A stretch of DNA of 64,000 nt from UBA9732 sp963599445 (GTDB lineage: Bacteria; Spirochaetota; Spirochaetia; Sphaerochaetales; Sphaerochaetaceae), in assembly GCA_963599445.1 (NCBI GenBank), contig CAVBWZ010000012.1, positions 16,400 to 80,399 on the forward strand, read 5' to 3'. Below, piece after piece: positions 50,866-59,772 of the stretch (within the stretch, counting starts at the first letter, position 1; every line of letters begins with the position of its first letter). A program made the position numbers and the translations under genes. A model generated the notes under the pieces. The model made no database searches. It was not told the DNA's origin and saw only the letters and a list, made by a program, of their open reading frames with translations.

Positions 50866-51792
50866 ATGCAAGAGAATTGTGCAGCTAATCATGCAAATGC
50901 AGATAAGCCAGACATCGTCCTCATGACGGACTTTGGACTTACGACGGGTTTCGTAGGTTCCATGTATGGGGTCATACGCAAAGTGGACCAGAGCCTTGGG
51001 GTGTTCGACCTGAACCATGAGATACGCCCATATGACATGCGTCAGGCTGCGTTTCTGCTTTCAGACACCGTCATGTACTGGAAGGACGGCACTGTGTTCG
51101 TGTCCGTCGTGGATCCTGGCGTTGGAACATCCCGTCGCTCGTGCGTGGCGCTTCTTGACAACGGAAGCTACATTGTCACACCTGACAACGGAACGCTCAC
51201 TGCTGTGAAGGACCATGTGGTTGCGGTTCGTGAGATAGACGAGAAGGTCAACCGCCTCTCTGGATCAGAGCGTGCCAACAGCTTCCATGGTCGTGATGTC
51301 TATGCCTATACCGCAGCCCGTCTTGCAAGCGGAGTGATCGACTACGAGGGGGTCGGGCCTGAGTATCCTGTAGATGAAATAGTGCTGTTCCCACAGACCA
51401 AGGGCCACGTGGAACCAGGTCTTGCAAAGGGGCATCTCACAGGATGCCTCAAGCACTTTGGCTCCCCTGAGACCGATATTTCCGTGGTTGACTTCGAGAA
51501 GACCGGCATAGTGTACGGCGACATGGTCCATGTCCGCATTTCAAAGGGCGGAAGAGTTCTCTTCGATATGCCAGTGCTCTATCATAAGTCGTTTGGATTC
51601 GTGCCTGAAGGCGAGCCCATTCTGTGCAATGGAAGCACCAGCCCGTACATGGAGATAAGCCTTAACAAGCGCAGTTTCGCCCAAAAGTACCTTCCAGACA
51701 TCTTCGATGACGGGGAGGTGTTTACAGACTATTCTATCGAGATTTCAAAGCTATCGGGCTATGATGCCCCACAGCTTTCCAAGGAGGCGTGA
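50866..51792 (+). CDS. SAM hydrolase (DUF62), copy 3
   Basis: This 308-residue protein has complete motifs MTDFGLTT, SVVDPGVGTSRRS, VTPDNGTLT and FHGRDVYAYTAARLASG. It is closest to copy 1, with long runs of near-identical DNA around the active-site codons. The extra length is a C-terminal tail (SGYDAPQLSKEA). It starts 4 nt after copy 2. Confidence 0.9.
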   Translation: MQENCAANHANADKPDIVLMTDFGLTTGFVGSMYGVIRKVDQSLGVFDLNHEIRPYDMRQAAFLLSDTVMYWKDGTVFVSVVDPGVGTSRRSCVALLDNGSYIVTPDNGTLTAVKDHVVAVREIDEKVNRLSGSERANSFHGRDVYAYTAARLASGVIDYEGVGPEYPVDEIVLFPQTKGHVEPGLAKGHLTGCLKHFGSPETDISVVDFEKTGIVYGDMVHVRISKGGRVLFDMPVLYHKSFGFVPEGEPILCNGSTSPYMEISLNKRSFAQKYLPDIFDDGEVFTDYSIEISKLSGYDAPQLSKEA

Positions 51793-51793
51793 T

Positions 51794-52285
51794 ATGAAAC
51801 CATTTGTCGTGATGCAGACCGATTTTGGTGTAGGTGGCGGTGGTGCCATGTATGGCGTGTGCAAGACGATTGACCCTGACCTTGGAGTCTATGACCTGAG
51901 CCATGTCATTCCAAAGTTCAATGTGGAGGCGGCGTCCAAGTCCTTGGTGTCAGTGATTCCATACTGGCCCGTTGGAACCGTGTTCGTGTCCGTCGTGGAC
52001 CCAGGTGTTGGAACATCAAGGTGCGCATGCGTTGCAAAGACATCCAACGGCTACTATGTGGTCACGCCTGACAACGGCACGCTTACGCTTCTCAAGAAGG
52101 AGTTTGGCATAGATGCAGTCAGGGAGATAGACGAGACGGTCAACCGTCTCAAAGGCACGGAGAAGACAAGCATCTTCCATGGCAGAGACCTCTTTGCATA
52201 CTGTGCAGCCCGCTTGGCCTCTGGAGTGATAGACTTCGAAGGGGTAGGGCCGCAGTATCCAGTGGAGGAGATTGTACTTTACTAG
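51794..52285 (+). CDS. SAM hydrolase N-terminal domain only, copy 4
   Basis: This 163-residue protein carries QTDFGVGG, SVVDPGVGTSRCA, VTPDNGTLT and FHGRDLFAYCAARLASG, then stops at VEEIVLY, exactly where the C-terminal domain would begin. The nucleobase-contacting C-terminal domain (about 100 residues) is absent. It has ATG 51794 with AAGGAGG upstream, 1 nt after copy 3. It may be a truncation caused by the convergent copy 5, or a real single-domain partner. Confidence 0.82.
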   Translation: MKPFVVMQTDFGVGGGGAMYGVCKTIDPDLGVYDLSHVIPKFNVEAASKSLVSVIPYWPVGTVFVSVVDPGVGTSRCACVAKTSNGYYVVTPDNGTLTLLKKEFGIDAVREIDETVNRLKGTEKTSIFHGRDLFAYCAARLASGVIDFEGVGPQYPVEEIVLY

Positions 52286-52335
52286 TTCAAGAGAGGCGTT
52301 TCAGAAAGTGCTTCAGAAGGCGAGTCCGTTGGATG

Positions 52336-53223
52336 TCAGGCCTTCTGGAGCTTTATGGCCCAGTTCTCGCCGGATCCAATCCTGTACTCCTGCGCAAAGC
52401 TTCCTTGGTTGAGTGCAAGGCCCACGTTCAAGAGACTGTTTATGTAAAGAAGCGGTTCGCCTATCTCCACCTCAGTGAAGTTCCTGCACATGCGCATCGT
52501 ATAGCCAAAGACTATCTTGTGGTTGTGGCTTATGAGAACCCTCACATCGTCTCCGTACTTGATGCCGTACTGCTCAAAGATCATGGTGTCAGGTATGTTC
52601 GTCCAAAGGCTGCCGTAGCGGGTGTCTAGGACGTCTATGTTTCCACAGACCTCTCCGCCTTCTATGACTGGGTCAGATACGTTGAGCATGACAGGGTTCG
52701 GTTCAAGGAGAGGTCCTACTTCGTCGAACGTTATGGTCCCGCTTGCAATCCTGGCTCCAGTGTATGCATACACGTCACGTCCATAGAATGTGAACGACCT
52801 TTGGCTGTTCTTGAGTCTGTTGACGGTCTCGCTTATCCTTCGCCTTTCAAGGATTCCAATCTCCTTTGCGACATGTGACAAGGTTCCGTTGTCAGGTGTT
52901 ACTATGACGTGCCCTGACTTTGTAAGCACCGCCACGCTTTCGCGCTCCGATCCCACTCCTGGGTCTACGACTGATACGAAAACGGTTCCGGGTGCCCAGA
53001 ACGACATCGTTTGTATGAGTCTGTAGCTTGCCTCCCATATGTTGAACTGGGGGATTTCATGCGTAAGGTCTTCAAGTTTGAGGTTATGGTCCACTTCGTC
53101 CGCAACTCCATGCATGGCGCTCACAGCTCCGTCCACATATCCAAAGTCCGACATGAACACAACCGTACCCTTTTTCGTCCATGGTGCAAGCTCCTTGAGC
53201 TCCTTTGCGCTTTCGTATGTCAT
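52336..53223 (-). CDS. SAM hydrolase family, copy 5 (His to Tyr), opposite strand
   Basis: This 295-residue, two-domain protein has MSDFGYVDG, SVVDPGVGSERES and VTPDNGTLS, but FYGRDVYAYTGARIASG where the catalytic His is normally found (FHGRD). It converges with copy 4 with 50 nt between. ATG 53223 has GGAGG upstream; the frame continues upstream without a site. Activity may be changed or lost. Confidence 0.85.
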   Translation of the reverse strand: MTYESAKELKELAPWTKKGTVVFMSDFGYVDGAVSAMHGVADEVDHNLKLEDLTHEIPQFNIWEASYRLIQTMSFWAPGTVFVSVVDPGVGSERESVAVLTKSGHVIVTPDNGTLSHVAKEIGILERRRISETVNRLKNSQRSFTFYGRDVYAYTGARIASGTITFDEVGPLLEPNPVMLNVSDPVIEGGEVCGNIDVLDTRYGSLWTNIPDTMIFEQYGIKYGDDVRVLISHNHKIVFGYTMRMCRNFTEVEIGEPLLYINSLLNVGLALNQGSFAQEYRIGSGENWAIKLQKA

Positions 53224-53260
53224 GTGTTCATACCTCCGTAGTCGTTGTATTACAGACCTA

Positions 53261-53745
53261 TCATCGCCCAATGATTTTTTGGACCTCGCCGATGTCAAGT
53301 GAAGCACATTTTGCAATGGTTGGGATTGGGATTCCATTTGCATTCATCTCCTTGACCATGCGGCTTCTTTCGTTGGAGACACCTCTGGCCTCTCCAATGG
53401 AGATTCCCTCGGCCTCACCGGCGGTTCTACCCTCATCGTATTTGTCCTTTAGAAGGAACTCCAGCTTCATGTACTCTTTCCTCCAGTCGTCGTCTCTGTT
53501 GTACTTCTGCACATATTTGTCCAGAATGGTCACAAGCCCGCTTCTGGTCTCCATGCCTATGGCTCCGACACCGCCGTTCAGATACCTGAACAGCTCGTCC
53601 ATGTCCAGGTTGGAGACACCCTTGGAGCCTCTGCTGTTCAGGAACATGATATATCTACGGTCCCCAAGTGGCAAGCCTTGGACGTTCTCGCAGATGGTTG
53701 CAGCTAAGGAACTGGAGGCTGATTGGCAAAGACATGTTGAGGACT
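53261..53745 (-). pseudogene. C-terminal remnant of an Rpn/PD-(D/E)XK nuclease-family transposase
   Basis: The frame reads CENVQGLPLGDRRYIMFLNS and continues to the charged tail KLEFLLKDKYDEGRTAGEAE, typical of the C-terminal half of Rpn (PDDEXK_2) proteins. The N-terminal nuclease half is absent: in frame, a stop lies near 53746, where the next gene region begins. Residues from MPLGDRR (53674) onward could still be translated (137 residues). It marks a recombination joint. Confidence 0.6.
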
Positions 53746-53835
53746 AATACTAAAGATCAATCCAAACCGTTCTTGACGATGCAAAGGTCGACTGATACCA
53801 TTGTAATTGAAAGCCCGAGAAAGAATAAATACAGG

Positions 53836-55311
53836 ATGGTGAAAACAATGATCGACCGCTGGATTGCGGAGGCGACCGAGTGTGATTTCAAGGTTGCCTT
53901 GGAGGTGAAAAAGCCGAAAAGCTGGCTCAAAAGTGTCAGTGCCTTTGCAAACGGCATTGGTGGAACGTTGTTTTTTGGTGTTGACAATGATAGGAATATT
54001 GTCGGTCTATCTGATGTGCAGAATGATGCTGAAACGATTAGTCGATTGATCAAAGAGCGGATTACACCTTATCCCGATTTTATTCTCAAACCAGAACGTA
54101 AGGACTGCGAGGATGTTCTTGTGTTGTCTGTGTCTGCAGGGCGCTCCACGCCATATTACTACAAGGCAGACGGTATTATGGAGGCCTATATACGTATCGG
54201 CAATGAAAGCGTGATTGCTCCGTCCTATGTCCTGAATCAACTCATTCTGAAAGGAATGCACCGTTCCTACGACGAATTGGTTTCCGAGTATTATTTCAAT
54301 GATTACTCTTTTTCTAAATTACGTGAGCGCTATAAGGCTTGGACTGGTAATGGCATGGAGGAAAAGCTGTTCGATTCCTTTTGTATGCGGAACGAAAACG
54401 GCAAGTTGACCAATGCTGGTGCTCTGCTTGCAGATGATTCTCCCATCAGGCATTCCCGCCTGTTCTGTACGCGTTGGAATGGAATTGATAAAAGCGGTGG
54501 CGTAGTAGATGCACTTGACAGTGCAGAATACTCCGGCAGTCTGATTATTCTACTCAATGAAGGTGTCAGCTTTGTCAGGCGGAATATGAAGACACTTTGG
54601 AAGAAAACCACTGATTCCCGCATTGAGATGCCTGACTACTGTGAGCGAAGCGTCTTTGAAGCTCTTGTGAATGCGCTGATTCATAGGGATTACCTGATTC
54701 TTGGCAGTGAGGTTCACATTGACATCTACGATGACCGCCTTACAATCTGTTCTCCTGGCGGTATGGCAGATGGTACCAGGATACAGGAACGAAATCTGCT
54801 CAGCATTTCCTCTACGCGTCGCAATCCCGTTTTGGCGGATATTTTTGGGCGATTGGGCTATATGGAGCGGCAAGGCAGTGGCTTTAGGAAAATCATGGAA
54901 ACGTACCATGCTGCACACAATTATCATGACGAATTGGAGCCCCAATTCTATTCTGATGCTAGCTTCTTTCAAGTTACGTTGTATAACTTGAATTACGGGC
55001 AGGCAATCGAGAAAACAGGCCTTCAAGACGAAAAACAGGCCTTCGAAAATGAAAAAACAGGCCTTCAAGACGAAAAACAGGCCTTCGAGAACCTGCTGAT
55101 GGGGCTTGAGAGCAGTACACCGACCAGGGAAAACATTCTGAAACTGTTCTTGCATTTCGGTTTCGGCAATGCTTTTGCAAGGGCCGATGTTATGAAGGTT
55201 ACAGGAATAACGGCTACCCCTGCAACGGAGCTTATGCGAAAGATGAAGGACGCAAAGTTGATCGAGAACGGAATGGGTCGAGGGAAATATGTTTTTACAG
55301 AACCTAAATGA
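53836..55311 (+). CDS. AlbA_2 domain ATPase/helix-turn-helix protein with in-frame tandem repeat
   Basis: This protein of about 491 residues has an N-terminal AlbA_2 (Schlafen-like) domain (CDFKVALEVKKPKSWLKSVSAFANGIGGTLFFGVDND), a histidine-kinase-type ATPase segment (FEALVNALIHRDY, YDDRLTICSPGGM, RQGSGFRKI), and a C-terminal winged helix. Between them is a tandem repeat of EKTGLQD/EKQAFEN. Such proteins are putative transcriptional regulators often found in mobile regions. The start is uncertain: ATG 53836 is chosen, and in-frame ATG 53779 or 53848 are possible, none with a good site. Codons are more AT-rich than in the neighbours, suggesting transfer. Confidence 0.78.
   Translation: MVKTMIDRWIAEATECDFKVALEVKKPKSWLKSVSAFANGIGGTLFFGVDNDRNIVGLSDVQNDAETISRLIKERITPYPDFILKPERKDCEDVLVLSVSAGRSTPYYYKADGIMEAYIRIGNESVIAPSYVLNQLILKGMHRSYDELVSEYYFNDYSFSKLRERYKAWTGNGMEEKLFDSFCMRNENGKLTNAGALLADDSPIRHSRLFCTRWNGIDKSGGVVDALDSAEYSGSLIILLNEGVSFVRRNMKTLWKKTTDSRIEMPDYCERSVFEALVNALIHRDYLILGSEVHIDIYDDRLTICSPGGMADGTRIQERNLLSISSTRRNPVLADIFGRLGYMERQGSGFRKIMETYHAAHNYHDELEPQFYSDASFFQVTLYNLNYGQAIEKTGLQDEKQAFENEKTGLQDEKQAFENLLMGLESSTPTRENILKLFLHFGFGNAFARADVMKVTGITATPATELMRKMKDAKLIENGMGRGKYVFTEPK
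55009..55092 (+). repeat. Four tandem 21-bp in-frame units
   Basis: The protein repeat EKTGLQD-EKQAFEN occurs twice in a row, which at DNA level is four 21-bp units all containing AAACAGGCCTTC. Length change by slippage would keep the frame, giving 7-residue steps in a linker before the winged helix. Confidence 0.75.
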
Positions 55312-55628
55312 TAAAGTGTTAAGGTTAGCTTTTTAACGAAAGGTTGAGCTTGAAGGGGAAGAGTGGTAGAATTGCAGGCATCAAACCTGTTTGGATTCGA
55401 GGGGATATGGAAAGGGTATCCTTTAGTTGCTCAACATTGTCTCTTTTGCTCTGCAATACGCTTAAAAAAGCCGCAGAAGACGATGATTTCGCAATCTCCT
55501 TGAAATCCTCCCCCCCCCCCCCGAAGTCGGGTATGCGCTTGTCGCTTAACCAGCTTAACTGAATCAAACGCAAGTAAATACAAACATATCCATATAGCCT
55601 CAATGTACACACCAAAGGAGATGTCGCT
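55312..55628. other. Intergenic region with a 13-C tract
   Basis: I find no gene I can support. A run of 13 C lies at 55510-55522. The sequence before the next start (CCAAAGGAGATG) supplies a ribosome site at about 55613. Confidence 0.5.
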
Positions 55629-56930
55629 ATGACCAAAGGAAGATCTTTTGTCATTTCAATCGTTCTCTTTGCAATCCTTGCGTTGTCTGCATCATGCAAC
55701 CAGGATGTAAAGGAACCGGAGAAGACCAAGGGTTACGGAACGCTGTCTGTGTCTGTTGAGAGGCCAAAGGGTGTTGCGGACTGCAATGTCTACGTAAAGT
55801 CCTCGACTACGGCATATTCAAATGCACTCCAGACCTCTGGAGAACTTTACAAGGTGGAGAACCTTGAAGAAGGTGATTATGTCGTGTACGCAGAAGGCCT
55901 CGATGCAAATGGCAATGCGATACTGAAATCTTATGAGACGAGGGTTCTAATTGGAAACAATCTGACCACATCTGTAACACTGGGCCTTGACCTATATGTT
56001 GAGGGCACTGGAATGCTCAGTCTTACAGTAGGAGTTCCTACAGATAATGGATATGTCGATGGAATACTTCTCAGGCTCACAGATACCTCCGATACGACCT
56101 TTGAGTATGCATTGGGGAATCCGTCCACTTCAATGGACGGGCTTTGTCTCATGTATTCTACAGAGCTCCAATTGAATGCAGGGAAATATGTCTTGTCTGT
56201 TGGCGCATTCCATGTAAACGGTGATGGCAGTCGTGAACAGTTGGGTGCAAATCATGTAGAACAGCTTGAAGTCTTCAGAAACCATTCCTATTCGTTCTCC
56301 CTTTCATGGGATGATGGATTCTCGCAAGCTGTAGAAAACCCAACCATCTATCCTGCAGGAGGTCTTTGCAAGGAAGGGACGCTTGTAAGAATCGAGACTT
56401 CCAATCCAAGAGCTTCAATATACTACACAACCGATGGAACAGAACCTTCCACAAGTTCGAACAGATACGTCAATCCAATCATCATAGACAAGTGTATGAC
56501 AATCAAGACAATCGCCGTCATAGAAGGACTTGGTTCCTCGGCTGTGGTTGAAGAGAGCTACAGGGTCAAGGTCGAAGACCCAGTCTTAAGCATAAAGGAC
56601 AAGTCTATAGTGGACTACGATGCACTTTCAATAAGTACGACTACAAGCGATGCCACAATCGTCTACACCGTGGACGATACGGAACCTTCGCTCTCCAACG
56701 GAACTGTATATGACGGCCCAATCTCGATTGAAAGGACTTTGACTGTCAAGGTAAGAGCCTTCAAAGACGGACTTGAACCTTCAAATGTGGTTTCAGCCCA
56801 GTATTATGATGGAAACACACCTTCCGCCGACAGATACTTCTCAATTGATGCGAACGGAGCCATATCCGTGAACAAGGATCTCAAGGAGAGGTTGCCTAGT
56901 GTTGTGATAATCCCTTCAAGGCTAAATTGA
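55629..56930 (+). CDS. BspA-like surface lipoprotein, N-terminal part (ends at in-frame TGA)
   Basis: This 433-residue protein has a lipoprotein signal (SIVLFAILALSASC, lipobox near ASC), a GYGTLSVSVE domain shared with the lipoprotein at 59773, and two chitobiase C-terminal-like modules (IYYTTDGTEPS and IVYTVDDTEPS). It ends VVIIPSRLN at TGA 56928. The next frame is in the same phase, and the sequence across the stop would read SRLN-x-IDVVEIA, the usual NGIDV link of BspA repeats. A single change GGA to TGA would explain the split. The full protein would be about 1,377 residues, at the outer membrane or cell surface. Confidence 0.8.
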   Translation: MTKGRSFVISIVLFAILALSASCNQDVKEPEKTKGYGTLSVSVERPKGVADCNVYVKSSTTAYSNALQTSGELYKVENLEEGDYVVYAEGLDANGNAILKSYETRVLIGNNLTTSVTLGLDLYVEGTGMLSLTVGVPTDNGYVDGILLRLTDTSDTTFEYALGNPSTSMDGLCLMYSTELQLNAGKYVLSVGAFHVNGDGSREQLGANHVEQLEVFRNHSYSFSLSWDDGFSQAVENPTIYPAGGLCKEGTLVRIETSNPRASIYYTTDGTEPSTSSNRYVNPIIIDKCMTIKTIAVIEGLGSSAVVEESYRVKVEDPVLSIKDKSIVDYDALSISTTTSDATIVYTVDDTEPSLSNGTVYDGPISIERTLTVKVRAFKDGLEPSNVVSAQYYDGNTPSADRYFSIDANGAISVNKDLKERLPSVVIIPSRLN

Positions 56931-56936
56931 ATCGAT

Positions 56937-59762
56937 GTGGTTGAGATTGCAACCAACGGGTTTGCAAACCATTGGGAGATAGAGAACATAGCCATTCCTG
57001 CATCGGTAAGGAAGATAAGTGCAAGAGCCTTCAAAGGTTGTACAGGAATAGAGAGCATAGAACTCAGTGAATACATAACGTACATAGATAAGGATGCTTT
57101 CTCCGGTTGGACGTCCAATCAGAGGATAAACGATGAATCCGGTCTCATAAACAAGGCATACTCCCTTGGTGACTGCAATGCAAGGATATACACGACTGTG
57201 AGGAATGATACGCAGGTGGTGTCCGGCTATACAGGGATGAAGAACCTCTATGGCATAAAGCTGACTGGTGATATAACAGCCATAGCCGCCAATGCATTCT
57301 CAGGTTGCGTGAACCTTGAGGAGTTCGAGCTTCCTTCGTACGTCACTTCGATAGGTTCCCTTGCCTTCAACGACTGCACGAAGATAGAGTCCATTACTTT
57401 GCCAAAGACCCTTTCTACATTGGCTCTTGATGCCTTCACAGGCTGGACGAACGAACAGAGCATAATCGACAACAGCTGCATTGCCTTCAGTGAAAGGTTT
57501 GTTGGGTCGGATGCCAAAGTTTACACCAGAATGCCTTCCAAGAAGACGAACAACGAACCTATTACGGAGATTCCTTCAAATATGTGCGCTGGTCGAAGCG
57601 ACCTCTATGGACTTTGGCTTCCAAGTACTATAGAGACCATTGGCGACTATGCATTCGAAGGGACGAACATAGAGGAAATAGAGATTCCGTCATCAGTGAA
57701 ATCCCTTGGTCTTGAATTGTTCAGAGGTTGGAATGACTCCCAGAGAGTCTCTCTCGTCTACAACGGCTATGAAGCAAGTGTCTCCGATGATGGTCTTCAG
57801 ACTCCATTTACAAGTTCAGATGCCATGTTCGAAGTCTCGATTGCAAAAGGTGTCACAGAGATAAAGGACGATGCATTCAACGGAATGGCAAGCCTCAGTG
57901 AGATTGAAATACCAAATTCCGTGAAGAAGATAGGGAACAGGGCCTTTGCATGGACTTCCCCTCGGTCTGTCTCTATGGGATCCAACGTCATTTCAATTGG
58001 AGACGAAAGTTTCATTGGATGTGACTTGCTTGAAGAAGTGGGTTTTGGTTCCAGATTGGGGAGCATTGGAGAAAAGGCATTCCTTGGATGTGATTCTTTG
58101 GCGGAGGTCAAGCTTCCTGATTCAGTGTACCACATAGGCGATATGGCTTTTGCCTATTGTTCTAGTCTGGAGAAGGTTGACTTGGGAACTAGCGTTTCCA
58201 ACATACCTTCCAAAGCGTTCCATTGTAGCGACAGGCTTTCCTCCATAACGGCTCCAAGCTGTATGGGAAGCATGGCTGTGACAGTCAAGGTCCCTCTGAA
58301 CCAGCTTATAGTTCACGACATCGATGTCTTGGTTCATCCAACCTATGCAAGTATAGATGGGTTCTCTACGAGTTTTGCAAGAAATGAGCAGAAGATTGAT
58401 GGTGACTTTAGGGTGTTTTCCTACGAGATTCCAAGTATGCTGGGTTTGGATTATACGGTCGATGTAGAGCTCAATGATTTCAATGGAGAGAATGCCGGCT
58501 CCCAGTCTAAGACCGTGGCGGTTGAAAACGAAAAGAAAAGCTCGGTATTGGTGGATTTCTTCTTGGGAGATTTGGTCAGCCGCACATTGTCGAACACAAA
58601 GATGACTCCATCGAGCGGAATAATCCTCGATGGAGAAGCTATAGAGATCGAGAACGAAGAGGCGGATGCAATCTACTACACATTGGACGGAAGCGATCCA
58701 TCTCCGGAGAAGGGGATTGGAACTCTCTATGCAGAACCAATCGTCCTCCATTCGCTTGAGACCATCAAAGCCATAGCTGTAAAGGAGGGCTATGCACACT
58801 CGGCGGTTGCTAGGACGACTTTCAGCAACATGAAGACGCTTCCGCCTGAACTGCTGCTCGATTCCTCCGTCACATATCCGTCCACGCAGTATGTGGAGAT
58901 CAAGCCCGTCACGGAAGGCTCTTCGATAATCTATACACTGGATGGAACGAATCCTTCGGATGCAGGTCTTGAATACACTGGTTCAATAGAGATAGGAGAG
59001 ACAACCACACTTAGGGCCGTTGCATGGAAGAAAGGTTTCCTCCCTTCTGACGAGGTGAGTGCGGAATATGTGATATCCATCCCAAGCCATGAAGTGGAGA
59101 CTCCAATTATACGCAGCCTTTCGATAGAAAGGAACGTGGAGGATGGGAACGTAAGCTTCGAAGCCGTCCTAAGCCCTTCATCTGACAATGTCACCTACGA
59201 ATGGTATCTTGACGGAGAAAAGGTATGTACAGATAAGGTCTATGCATTCCCCAACGACACCGAGTTGGGCTGGCACATAATCGAGGCGAAGGCCAAGGTT
59301 GATGGCCGTTCGTACTCCAGCGAGCTTATGTACGAACACAGGGGCTGGTATCGCATGGAGTTCTATGAGAAGTGGTCCAAGGACCCGTCCTACCACAACC
59401 CCGACCCAACCCTGTACGATGGGGTCTACATGTCCAACCTGTTCGGTGAATACGAAGGCTCCGATTCCAAAGGCATGAGGATAATCGTCAAGGGCTATGG
59501 AAAGTTCTCGCTCTATGTAAGATGCGGCTCCTCTTCGGAGAAGGAGAACGTGTCGGTGTCCATCGATTCAGGTTCTTCGATAAGGACCGTGAAGGGTGGT
59601 CGCGGTTCATCCAAGGACATAGACGGCTACACTTTGGTCGAGGTTCCGGTTCCGGACGACGGCAAGGCCCATACCATATTCGTCACCTTCGAAAGATTCA
59701 ATACTGGTAAGGACGAAGGCGACGAGTTCCGTGGTTTCGTGCTGATTCCAAAGGTTCAGTGA
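56937..59762 (+). CDS. BspA-like surface protein, C-terminal part (LRR_5 and chitobiase-like modules)
   Basis: The open frame after the TGA has no ribosome site before its GTG, and there is no signal peptide. The first 450 residues are BspA-type LRR_5 repeats (IPASVRKISARAFKGCTGIE, LPSYVTSIGSLAFNDCTKIE). Two chitobiase C-terminal-like modules follow (IYYTLDGSDPS, IIYTLDGTNPS), then a beta-rich C-terminal domain. It is the continuation of the frame at 55629, so it is probably not made on its own unless the stop is read through. LRR_5 proteins mediate adhesion in oral and gut bacteria. Confidence 0.75.
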   Translation: MVEIATNGFANHWEIENIAIPASVRKISARAFKGCTGIESIELSEYITYIDKDAFSGWTSNQRINDESGLINKAYSLGDCNARIYTTVRNDTQVVSGYTGMKNLYGIKLTGDITAIAANAFSGCVNLEEFELPSYVTSIGSLAFNDCTKIESITLPKTLSTLALDAFTGWTNEQSIIDNSCIAFSERFVGSDAKVYTRMPSKKTNNEPITEIPSNMCAGRSDLYGLWLPSTIETIGDYAFEGTNIEEIEIPSSVKSLGLELFRGWNDSQRVSLVYNGYEASVSDDGLQTPFTSSDAMFEVSIAKGVTEIKDDAFNGMASLSEIEIPNSVKKIGNRAFAWTSPRSVSMGSNVISIGDESFIGCDLLEEVGFGSRLGSIGEKAFLGCDSLAEVKLPDSVYHIGDMAFAYCSSLEKVDLGTSVSNIPSKAFHCSDRLSSITAPSCMGSMAVTVKVPLNQLIVHDIDVLVHPTYASIDGFSTSFARNEQKIDGDFRVFSYEIPSMLGLDYTVDVELNDFNGENAGSQSKTVAVENEKKSSVLVDFFLGDLVSRTLSNTKMTPSSGIILDGEAIEIENEEADAIYYTLDGSDPSPEKGIGTLYAEPIVLHSLETIKAIAVKEGYAHSAVARTTFSNMKTLPPELLLDSSVTYPSTQYVEIKPVTEGSSIIYTLDGTNPSDAGLEYTGSIEIGETTTLRAVAWKKGFLPSDEVSAEYVISIPSHEVETPIIRSLSIERNVEDGNVSFEAVLSPSSDNVTYEWYLDGEKVCTDKVYAFPNDTELGWHIIEAKAKVDGRSYSSELMYEHRGWYRMEFYEKWSKDPSYHNPDPTLYDGVYMSNLFGEYEGSDSKGMRIIVKGYGKFSLYVRCGSSSEKENVSVSIDSGSSIRTVKGGRGSSKDIDGYTLVEVPVPDDGKAHTIFVTFERFNTGKDEGDEFRGFVLIPKVQ

Positions 59763-59772
59763 AGGAGGTTGT

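Noticed and set aside
55325..55729. 134-codon minus-strand frame over the C-tract
   Set aside because: It overlaps the lipoprotein start, runs through the homopolymer and has no recognisable domain. I do not call it a gene.
56928..56930. Recoded TGA (selenocysteine or readthrough) in the surface protein
   Set aside because: Many genes here end with TGA, the expected residue at this spot is Gly, and no obvious recoding hairpin follows. A nonsense change is simpler.
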